Made by a program: the position numbers and the translations under genes. Under the pieces are notes generated by a model that searched no databases, had not been told where the DNA came from, and worked only from the letters and a program-made list of their open reading frames with translations. From an uncultured Bdellovibrionales bacterium (GTDB taxonomy: Bacteria > Bdellovibrionota > Bdellovibrionia > Bdellovibrionales > UBA1609), in assembly GCA_937980625.1 (NCBI GenBank), contig CALJPJ010000230.1:1-6215 (forward strand): a stretch of 6,215 nucleotides of DNA, written 5' to 3'. Shown piece after piece: positions 1 to 4,763 of the stretch (positions within the stretch are counted from its first letter, which is position 1; every line of letters begins with the position of its first letter).

Positions 1-1268
1 TGGCATCAATCATTTGTTGTTTAGCTGTAATATTTATGGACGATATATTTCCTTTAATAATTCAAGGAGATGGTTTTACTAAAATTGAAGGCAAAGTCGA
101 TTTAAGTATTTTTTTGGCTAAAATTTTATTTAGTTATTTATTTATGGTCACAAGTTATGCGTTTTTAATGGCTATAGCTAATGCTCATAAATTATTTTTT
201 GTGCCGGCGTTCGGGCCCACTCTGTTTAATTTTATATTTATTATTTTTGGTTTGTTGTCCTACCAGTTTAACTTTTTACAAGGTAAATTACTCGCTGTTG
301 GAGTTTTAGTTGGTGGTTTTTTTCAGTTTTTATTAGTTCTTATTTACTTATTTAAAAAGTCATTAGTTCCTAAAATAAAATGGAACTTGAAAGCCGCAGG
401 TTTGAAAACTGTCCTTAAAAATTTACTCCCTGGTATTATCGGTTTTGGCATTGTTCAGTATTTGAGTTTGGTGAACGTATATTTTGCAAGTCAATTACAG
501 GAGGGAGCAGTTTCATTTATTTATTTTGGTGATCGCATATTGGAGTTACCACAATCACTCATTGCCATTAGTCTTGGTAGCGCTTTGCTGCCAACTCTTT
601 CGCGCTTATGGTCCACAGGGAAAACTAAAGAGTTTTTAGCTGAGAGTTTAAAGTACCAAAGAATATTAATTTATATAGCAGTGCCTTGCTGTGTTGGCAT
701 GTTTGTTTTGGCTAAGCCAATAATTCAAACTTTGTTTCAAAGAAATCACTTTGGTTTAAATGAGGTTAATAACACAGTGATTGTTTTGCAGGTTTATAGC
801 TTCTTGTTGTTGGCTTCAAGTTTAAATAAAGTTTTAATACCTAACTTGTATGCCATTAAAAATACTTGGTTACCAGCTGTGATTACGGTGCTTAGCTTAG
901 TTATTCATATATTAATGGCTCATTTTTATTTTGTTGAAGCTATGGGTTTAAGAGGGTTGATATTATCTACTACAATTGCTGGCTTTATAAATATGACACT
1001 TGTTTTAATAAGTTGTAATATTTTGGTGGGCAAAATGTCAGTGACCTCACTACTTAAAACATTCTGTAAGAGCTTATTTATGGCGGCAGTAATGGGTATA
1101 GTTATTTTTTATTTGAATAATTTTGTTAATATGGATGAGATGAGTTTGTTTTTAAAAGCACCACTGTTGGCAATTTTAGTAGGGTCTGGAGTGTTGGTTT
1201 ACGGCGGGCTATCAATTTTATTTAAAGTGAGTGAGTTTACAAGTGTCAAAAAGCTATTAAGGAGATAA
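1..1268 (+). CDS. murJ: Lipid II flippase MurJ (MviN family), 5' end outside the window
   Basis: MurJ is the inner-membrane MOP-superfamily transporter that flips the peptidoglycan precursor lipid II to the periplasmic side. The frame is open from base 3, so the ATG at 36 is an internal Met (next to MDDIFPLII) and not the start. By comparison with E. coli MurJ (about 510 residues) roughly 95 N-terminal residues are missing. Family landmarks seen: F-V-P-A-F-G-P-T-L-F-N (nt about 195-230; E. coli S-I-P-A-F-A-P-T-L-L-N), and Y-F-G-D-R-I-L-E-L-P followed by S-L-G-S-A-L-L-P-T-L-S. The Arg of G-D-R at nt 534-536 aligns with E. coli Arg270, a residue needed for flipping. About eleven hydrophobic helices follow, and the tail K-V-S-E-F resembles E. 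coli K-V-K-E-F. The stop codon at 1266-1268 overlaps the translation signals of the next gene, so the two are probably co-transcribed. Family assignment is secure. Confidence 0.95.
   Translation, partial: ASIICCLAVIFMDDIFPLIIQGDGFTKIEGKVDLSIFLAKILFSYLFMVTSYAFLMAIANAHKLFFVPAFGPTLFNFIFIIFGLLSYQFNFLQGKLLAVGVLVGGFFQFLLVLIYLFKKSLVPKIKWNLKAAGLKTVLKNLLPGIIGFGIVQYLSLVNVYFASQLQEGAVSFIYFGDRILELPQSLIAISLGSALLPTLSRLWSTGKTKEFLAESLKYQRILIYIAVPCCVGMFVLAKPIIQTLFQRNHFGLNEVNNTVIVLQVYSFLLLASSLNKVLIPNLYAIKNTWLPAVITVLSLVIHILMAHFYFVEAMGLRGLILSTTIAGFINMTLVLISCNILVGKMSVTSLLKTFCKSLFMAAVMGIVIFYLNNFVNMDEMSLFLKAPLLAILVGSGVLVYGGLSILFKVSEFTSVKKLLRR
1259..1264 (+). promoter_or_regulatory. Shine-Dalgarno AAGGAG inside the 3' end of murJ
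   Basis: A textbook AAGGAG lies in the last codons of murJ, just before its stop at 1266-1268. It is 5 bases before ATT at 1270 and 8 bases before ATC at 1273, but 29 bases before the first ATG at 1294, which is too far for initiation there. It therefore argues that the downstream gene starts at 1270 or 1273, coupled to the end of murJ translation. Confidence 0.65.
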
Positions 1269-1269
1269 G

Positions 1270-1701
1270 ATTATCAAGTTTCAATTAATATTAATGAGTT
1301 TACTTTGTTCGTTTTCAGTTTATGCAAAAAATAGTTGCCCTGATTTAGCTGGTACTTACAGTTGTGGTAAGCTTGAATCAATTAATATAGTTCAGTACGA
1401 AGACGATAACCATACAATGATTTATGAAATGTTTAATCGGGTAATTATAACTGACAGAAAAACATATGTTCTTGATGAAACGCCTGAGACGAAAACTGAA
1501 CTTAGAGCTCAATGTAAAAATGATAAGTTTAATGTTGAATATATAAATCATTATAAATTAAGAGGAAACTCTCAGCACAGTTATTTTGAGCTTTCAAGAG
1601 CTAGTGAGCGTTCAATTCTTTTTGATAGTACATTTGTGAGTAAGCAAAATGGATTGCCAGGTGTTATATATAAGCAGTCATCTGTTTGTACTTCAGACTA
1701 A
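1270..1701 (+). CDS. Small secreted four-cysteine protein, unknown function, probable ATT start
   Basis: I do not recognise this family. From the first ATG (1294) the product would be 135 residues, with a leader (MSLLCSFSVYA) too short and uncharged for a signal peptide. The same frame runs upstream without a stop to 1261. Starting at ATT 1270, right behind AAGGAG, gives 143 residues with a good Sec signal peptide: MIKFQLILMSLLCSFSVYA, cleavage after V-Y-A (residue 19). The mature part (about 124 residues) begins K-N-S-C-P-D-L-A-G-T-Y-S-C and has four cysteines (23, 32, 82, 140 in the longer numbering), which suggests two disulfides in the periplasm or outside. The rest alternates polar and hydrophobic residues, like a small beta-barrel or beta-sandwich; that is a guess. 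It directly follows murJ, so an envelope location fits, but no functional link is shown. The coding region is clear; the exact start is not. Confidence 0.75.
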   Translation: MIKFQLILMSLLCSFSVYAKNSCPDLAGTYSCGKLESINIVQYEDDNHTMIYEMFNRVIITDRKTYVLDETPETKTELRAQCKNDKFNVEYINHYKLRGNSQHSYFELSRASERSILFDSTFVSKQNGLPGVIYKQSSVCTSD

Positions 1702-1712
1702 GTTTTTAATAG

Positions 1713-1896
1713 TTATTAACCCGGCCGAAACTATATAGACAACTTCACTTCAATTTAATAAGGCCTTTAAATAGGTCTCAAACATAAAACACTCAACTTA
1801 CCTATTGATAAGCCTCGTATTTTACTTATCTCGTTCTGTTTAAAATCACTATCAACTTGAACGAATTTGTATATATAATTTCGGCCGGGTTAATAA
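1713..1896. repeat. 184-bp foldback element with perfect 18-bp inverted ends (MITE-like or structured RNA)
   Basis: The ends are a perfect inverted repeat: TTATTAACCCGGCCGAAA at 1713-1730 and its exact complement at 1879-1896. Pairing continues inwards: 1713-1760 against 1850-1896 gives about 41 matches in 47 aligned positions with one bulged base (1748). A second arm, 1761-1776 against 1800-1815, matches at 13 of 16 positions, with a 23-base loop (1777-1799). Only 1816-1849 is left unpaired, as a bulge. The GC-rich core CCGGCCG stands out in AT-rich surroundings. It lies between the ends of two convergent genes. No transposase, no open frame and no convincing target duplication is visible. 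The flanks would fit a TA duplication if the ends begin at ACCCGG, but a palindrome gives that automatically. There is no T-run after the stem, so it is not a classic intrinsic terminator. Confidence 0.8.
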
Positions 1897-1912
1897 GTGC
1901 CTGACAGCAAGT

Positions 1913-1936
1913 TATAAAATCCACTAATTAGAGTGG
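1913..1936 (-). terminator. Weak intrinsic terminator after the lipoprotein gene
   Basis: Read on the minus strand, 12 bases after the stop codon of the lipoprotein gene, CCACT-ctaatt-AGTGG forms a 5-bp stem with a 6-base loop, followed by ATTTTAT. The position and T-rich tail fit a terminator, but the stem is short and the T-run is broken, so it may be leaky and let transcripts enter the foldback element. Confidence 0.4.
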
Positions 1937-1948
1937 GGGAGAGCCCAG

Positions 1949-2509
1949 TTATTTCTCTTTATACGAGCAAATAGTATCCTCAATACCGCGAGATTTAAAA
2001 GTATAAGTTATTTTTTTATCTTTTCGACTGAAGCTGATATTATAGTAAGAGTGATCAATGAGAATCAAAGATAATATTCTGTAAGTATACGTGATTGATA
2101 ATAGGTCATTTGATTCAAACTGACTTCGACTAGAGTAAGCAAGGCCTTGTATGTACTGAGTTCCCCTTTTCTTGTGCACTTTATTGGGCTCTAAGTTGAG
2201 TCGTATTGGGAAGGTTTCCCCTTCGTAGGGGAAGTTAATATGTGCGCCAGAAGAGTCTGTACCTTGCATGTAAATATAAAATAAGTCTTCATGATTATTT
2301 TGATCTGCTGGTGTGAGAGTAATATTTTTAGGGCATCTGCTGTTTTCAGCTGTGATTTGATATTTAACATTGCTTTTAGCCTGTTCCATTAAGATATTTA
2401 TTGGAGAAGTTAAAAGAGTTGTCAAATGAGTTTGTGCTGGACTCCTTTTTGCAATATTTGAACAGCTCGGTAAATAAATCAAAACTAATAAAGCGAATAC
2501 AAATTTCAT
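1949..2509 (-). CDS. Putative lipoprotein, unknown function
   Basis: This 186-residue protein matches no family I recognise. Its N-terminus is a lipoprotein signal: M-K, a hydrophobic core (FVFALLVLIYL), then L-P-S-C with Cys16 as the lipid-carrying residue. Pro at -2 is unusual in a lipobox but tolerated. Ser at +2 carries no inner-membrane retention signal of the Asp type, so outer-membrane anchoring is likely. Two further cysteines (59 and 181) could pair. The body is polar with alternating beta-like stretches (residues about 75-105 and 135-172). The start at 2509 is supported by AAAAGG about 6 bases upstream on the minus strand. A promoter candidate lies just upstream (2545-2572), so it is probably a single-gene unit. 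It converges on the murJ unit, with the foldback element between them. Confidence 0.8.
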   Translation of the reverse strand: MKFVFALLVLIYLPSCSNIAKRSPAQTHLTTLLTSPINILMEQAKSNVKYQITAENSRCPKNITLTPADQNNHEDLFYIYMQGTDSSGAHINFPYEGETFPIRLNLEPNKVHKKRGTQYIQGLAYSSRSQFESNDLLSITYTYRILSLILIDHSYYNISFSRKDKKITYTFKSRGIEDTICSYKEK

Positions 2510-2544
2510 AATTGCCTTTTGGTATAATTGAAAAGTTAGTCTTA

Positions 2545-2572
2545 ATTATACCGTACTTTATTAGTAGGTCAT
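2545..2572 (-). promoter_or_regulatory. Sigma-70-like promoter for the lipoprotein gene
   Basis: On the minus strand a perfect -10 TATAAT (2545-2550) is preceded, after 16 bases, by ATGACC (2567-2572), a 4/6 match to TTGACA. Transcription would begin near 2538, giving a leader of about 28 bases before the ATG at 2509 that holds the AAAAGG ribosome binding site. AT-rich DNA yields chance TATAAT boxes, but the spacing to gene and -35 is right. Confidence 0.5.
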
Positions 2573-2668
2573 AATTAAAATACAGCAGCTAGGCTTTTGT
2601 TGTGTGTGGGTTCTAAGAGTCAGCCAATAAATATGAGGCATATCACGCTTTATTACCAAAATTATTTT

Positions 2669-2908
2669 TTACCTTTTTAAATATTTAATAATATAAAATA
2701 TATAAATAATCACTAGTAAGCTCACAGCAAAGCTGGTGGGGGTGAGATAAAGTAGGTAGCCGCCAAGGCTAGTGATTGTAAACAAAAATATTATAAATAG
2801 GCGATAGTGGATTTCTAAGTTTTCAATGTTAAAAAAGCTGCTGAGATGAGCAGCTATATAGCCAAAAGTAATTAAAATAAACCAATAGTTTTTAAGGAGA
2901 TTAAGCAT
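2669..2908 (-). CDS. Small three-helix membrane protein downstream of mazG
   Basis: The product is a 79-residue hydrophobic protein of unknown function. Three membrane segments are visible: residues about 9-26 (WFILITFGYIAAHLSSFF), 35-54 (RLFIIFLFTITSLGGYLLYL) and 59-76 (FAVSLLVIIYIFYIIKYL), ending in a basic K-Y-L-K-R. I chose the ATG at 2908 because it lies one base after the mazG stop (2912-2910), a usual arrangement for translational coupling; no good Shine-Dalgarno is present. The same frame is open further upstream to an ATG at 2965, but those 19 extra codons lie inside mazG, are polar and look like chance. The three clean helices and the lack of internal stops support a real gene, though a short hydrophobic frame in AT-rich DNA is weaker proof than a family match. 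Confidence 0.6.
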   Translation of the reverse strand: MLNLLKNYWFILITFGYIAAHLSSFFNIENLEIHYRLFIIFLFTITSLGGYLLYLTPTSFAVSLLVIIYIFYIIKYLKR

Positions 2909-2909
2909 T

Positions 2910-3722
2910 TTATTTTTTAAGTTGAAGCTTAGCCTTTTCCCAGTAACCATCCATTTCAGCCTCACTTAAGTTTTCTAAGTTTTTGTTATCTTTATGAATA
3001 AACTCATTCATTAAGCTAAAACGTTGTTCAAACTTATTGTTGGTGAGTTGAAGGCTTTGCTCAGGGTTAATATTTAGGTGTCGGGATAATTGGCAAATTG
3101 AGAATAGTAAATCACCAATTTCTATTTTGATATGTGCTTGGTTTTCGCTAGTGATAGCCTCTTTAACTTCAGCTAACTCCTCTTCAACTTTTTTAATAAC
3201 GCCAGTTATATTTTGCCAATCAAAATTTTTTTTCTTGGCTTTTTCTCCCATTTTCAAGCTACGTAGCAAAGGAGATAAGCCTGTTGGTATATCAAAGCCT
3301 GGTTTAGCTATTTTATTTTTCTTTTCTAGTTTTTTTATTTCTTCCCAATTAACAAGTACTTCTTTTGAGTCTTTTACTGAGTCATGAGCGAAAACATGTG
3401 GGTGTCGACGTATCATTTTTTTATTAATAGACTCAATAACATCGTTTATGTCAAAATTTTTATTTTCACTGGCAATTTGAGAATGGAGTAAAACTTGTAA
3501 GAGCATATCTCCAAGTTCATCTTTCATTTCATCGAGGTTTTCATTATTGACTGCTTCAATAAATTCATAGCACTCTTCAACAGCATAGCGAGTTAAGCTT
3601 TTATGACTTTGTTCTTTATCCCATGGACAGCCATTTGGCCCTCTTAAGTGGCTTACAACTTCAACAAGGCTTGAAAATTTCTTTAATTCTTTAGGTGGAA
3701 TAGGCATAAAATTTATTAACAT
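2910..3722 (-). CDS. mazG: Nucleoside triphosphate pyrophosphohydrolase MazG
   Basis: MazG hydrolyses (d)NTPs to NMP and pyrophosphate in the cytoplasm, cleaning the nucleotide pool and, in E. coli, limiting MazEF-linked death on starvation. The 270 residues fit the full two-domain form (E. coli 263). The N-terminal domain has the signature G-C-P-W-D-K-E-Q (31-38), the metal-binding E-E-C-Y-E (49-53) with E-L-G-D (69-72), and R-R-H-P-H-V-F (105-111). The C-terminal domain has F-D-W (167-169), E-E-L-A-E (181-185) and E-I-G-D (201-204), so both EExxE/ExxD sites are intact; in E. coli the C-terminal one is the active site. The last residues M-D-G-Y-W-E-K-A-K are typical of the family end. The start may be Met1 (3722) or Met6 (3707); neither has a clear ribosome site, and E. 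coli alignment begins near residue 13. It is followed at once by the small membrane protein gene. Confidence 0.95.
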   Translation of the reverse strand: MLINFMPIPPKELKKFSSLVEVVSHLRGPNGCPWDKEQSHKSLTRYAVEECYEFIEAVNNENLDEMKDELGDMLLQVLLHSQIASENKNFDINDVIESINKKMIRRHPHVFAHDSVKDSKEVLVNWEEIKKLEKKNKIAKPGFDIPTGLSPLLRSLKMGEKAKKKNFDWQNITGVIKKVEEELAEVKEAITSENQAHIKIEIGDLLFSICQLSRHLNINPEQSLQLTNNKFEQRFSLMNEFIHKDNKNLENLSEAEMDGYWEKAKLQLKK

Positions 3723-3847
3723 AAATGATGACTTTGCCCAAGGGTTTAATTTGAAATATCATAATATTAATGGCTTAGACACAAAGTATTTATATCTTGG
3801 GTTATATATATTAAATATTATTGAACTTAACTTGGGCTAAGGCTTAG
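3723..3847. other. 125-bp AT-rich gap with short repeats between mazG and the DJ-1 family gene
   Basis: Both neighbours are on the minus strand. The gap holds CTTGGG at 3796-3801 and 3831-3836, the complement GCCCAAG at 3736-3742, and GGCTTAG at 3772-3778 and 3841-3847. The repeats could be a regulatory site for mazG or chance. There is no strong terminator after the DJ-1 family gene and no convincing promoter for mazG, so read-through into mazG is possible. Confidence 0.3.
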
Positions 3848-4453
3848 TTATACTGGCTTCCCAAAGTTTCCATGTTGGTAGTCATACACTTTCTGCCTTT
3901 GATTAGGTGGGATAACACCACTCATAATTCCCAACTCGATTCCAAAGTCAATTTGCGCCCAAGGTTTTGCTGTTAAAATATTCCTGTCTACCACAATATT
4001 TTTATCTATAAAGTTTGAACCAGCAAATATTTGGTCAGCTAAATCTAATAATTCTCTAAACTCTTCTTTTGAGGCCCAGCTGGGGTGGGCGGTATGAGTG
4101 CAATCTGTATTATTTAAAACTCCAGATTTTGCAGCCACACAAACTCCATTACAGATGGCACCAAGTTTATTATTTTGATTATGAACAAATTCCTTAAGAA
4201 AAAAATCAATGTGTTTATTACTTAATATACTGTGAAAATCTCCGCCGGGTATGATTGCGACCTTGTACTCAGATGAGTTTAACTCTTCGAATGACGAATC
4301 TAAGTTGTAAACCAAGCCAGAACTATCAGTGATTGACTCTTTTGTTGGACCAGCAAAATGAACTTTAAAATTTTCAGACAAAATTGAAATAGCTGTACTT
4401 ACTTCATATATAATCGAACCTGGATAGCATAATACAACCGCTTTTTGTTTCAT
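3848..4453 (-). CDS. DJ-1/PfpI family protein (class I glutamine amidotransferase-like fold)
   Basis: The 201 residues show the DJ-1/ThiJ/PfpI pattern: a beta strand A-V-V-L-C-Y-P-G (5-12), Y-E-V-S with Glu17 at the place of the conserved acid (Glu18 in human DJ-1), I-I-P-G-G-D (67-72), the nucleophile elbow G-A-I-C-N-G (98-103) with Cys101 as the expected reactive cysteine, and N-I-L-T-A-K-P-W-A-Q-I-D-F-G-I-E-L (158-174). Residue 102 after the cysteine is Asn, not the His of PfpI-type proteases, so a DJ-1-like role (deglycase, glyoxalase III or redox chaperone, all debated) or an unknown one is more likely than a protease. Length is usual for the family. The start at 4453 is backed by AAGGA (4461-4465) 7 bases upstream. 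It is cytosolic, and divergent from pgpH with a shared control region. The exact substrate cannot be told from sequence. Confidence 0.88.
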   Translation of the reverse strand: MKQKAVVLCYPGSIIYEVSTAISILSENFKVHFAGPTKESITDSSGLVYNLDSSFEELNSSEYKVAIIPGGDFHSILSNKHIDFFLKEFVHNQNNKLGAICNGVCVAAKSGVLNNTDCTHTAHPSWASKEEFRELLDLADQIFAGSNFIDKNIVVDRNILTAKPWAQIDFGIELGIMSGVIPPNQRQKVYDYQHGNFGKPV

Positions 4454-4520
4454 TTTAGAGTCCTTAAAAAAAAATCGTTATTTATAAATACAAGTTGGTT
4501 ATAAAAATTGTGACTTTGTA

Positions 4521-4550
4521 CATATAAACAGGGGTATTTTGACCAGTCAA
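4521..4550 (-). promoter_or_regulatory. Candidate promoter for the DJ-1 family gene
   Basis: On the minus strand TTGACT (4545-4550; 5/6 match) is followed after 18 bases by TATATG (4521-4526; 4/6 match). The -35 is one half of the palindrome at 4538-4551. A start near 4514 would leave a leader of about 60 bases. Confidence 0.4.
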
Positions 4551-4551
4551 A
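4538..4551. promoter_or_regulatory. Palindrome TTTGAC-CA-GTCAAA, possible operator
   Basis: A perfect 6+6 inverted repeat with a 2-base centre. Each arm is a -35 box (TTGACC on plus, TTGACT on minus), so two divergent promoters share it. A dimeric regulator bound here, if there is one, would cover both -35 boxes. It may also be simply two back-to-back -35 boxes. Confidence 0.45.
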
Positions 4552-4567
4552 TTGGAGTAGGTGTAAT
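4539..4567 (+). promoter_or_regulatory. Sigma-70-like promoter for pgpH
   Basis: TTGACC (4539-4544; 5/6) and TGTAAT (4562-4567; 5/6) are separated by exactly 17 bases, the optimum for sigma-70. Transcription would start near 4574, leaving an untranslated leader of about 190 bases before the pgpH ATG at 4764. It is the best promoter-like pair in the intergenic region. Confidence 0.55.
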
Positions 4568-4634
4568 TCCGTTGGTTTTGATATCTCAACGCACCTAGTC
4601 CGAGTGATGCGTCTTCGCTACCAGACAATTGTCT
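4552..4634 (+). other. Inverted-repeat-rich stretch in the pgpH upstream region, possible structured leader
   Basis: TTGGA-g-TAGGTG (4552-4563) and CGTTG (4570-4574) pair with CAACG-CACCTA-g-TCCGA (4587-4603), giving about 16 bp with a 6-base bulge and a 12-base loop. Part of the same segment, ACGCA (4589-4593), can instead pair with TGCGT (4608-4612). A 12-base perfect palindrome, AGACAATTGTCT, follows at 4623-4634. If transcription starts near 4574, only the second stem and the palindrome would be in RNA. No known riboswitch class is recognised. Confidence 0.35.
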
Positions 4635-4763
4635 TTAAATTTGAGTTTTTAAATAAGGTGTTTTAAAAGCTTGATTTAACAAGGCTTTCTAGCTAGGAAA
4701 TTATTGCCGAAATTTTCTGCAAGTAATAAATGATATTAGATGATAATATAAGTTAGTGAAATT
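4635..4763. other. Remainder of the 310-bp divergent intergenic region
   Basis: This AT-rich leader has one small imperfect hairpin (AAAGCTTG at 4666-4673 with CAAgGCTTT at 4680-4688, loop ATTTAA) and the offset palindrome TTTC-TAGCTA-g-GAAA near 4686-4700. There is no T-run that would make a terminator, no gene, and no clear ribosome site before 4764. Confidence 0.3.

Noticed and set aside
36..38. ATG at 36 as the start of murJ
   Set aside because: The frame is open to the window start, the residues before it are a hydrophobic helix that aligns with MurJ, and a start here would lose the conserved N-terminal helices of the flippase.
2631..2643. ATATG-AGG-CATAT as a terminator after the small membrane protein gene
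   Set aside because: The stem is five AT-rich pairs with no proper T-run on the minus strand; such stems are common in AT-rich DNA.
2909..2965. A 19-codon N-terminal extension of the small membrane protein starting at ATG 2965
   Set aside because: The extension overlaps the end of mazG, is polar and basic, and would precede the first helix without purpose. The ATG at 2908 next to the mazG stop is the more natural start.
3127..3387. An 86-codon open frame on the plus strand
   Set aside because: It lies wholly inside mazG on the opposite strand. Its Ser/Phe-rich product is what the complement of a Lys/Glu-rich gene gives, and mazG has clear family motifs.
4552..4603. Integron attC site
   Set aside because: The paired ends do not show the RYYYAAC/GTTRRRY core sites at the tips, and there is no integrase or cassette array.
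4557..4630. A tRNA-like look on the minus strand (TGGTAGCG resembling a D-arm, CTCGGAC resembling an anticodon loop)
   Set aside because: The anticodon stem does not pair, there is no GTTCGA-type T-loop, and no acceptor stem closes the structure.
4607..4666. A 19-codon frame in the pgpH leader, possibly a leader peptide
   Set aside because: There is no ribosome binding site beyond a weak GAG, no run of regulatory codons, and no link to a terminator stem. A frame of this length is expected by chance.
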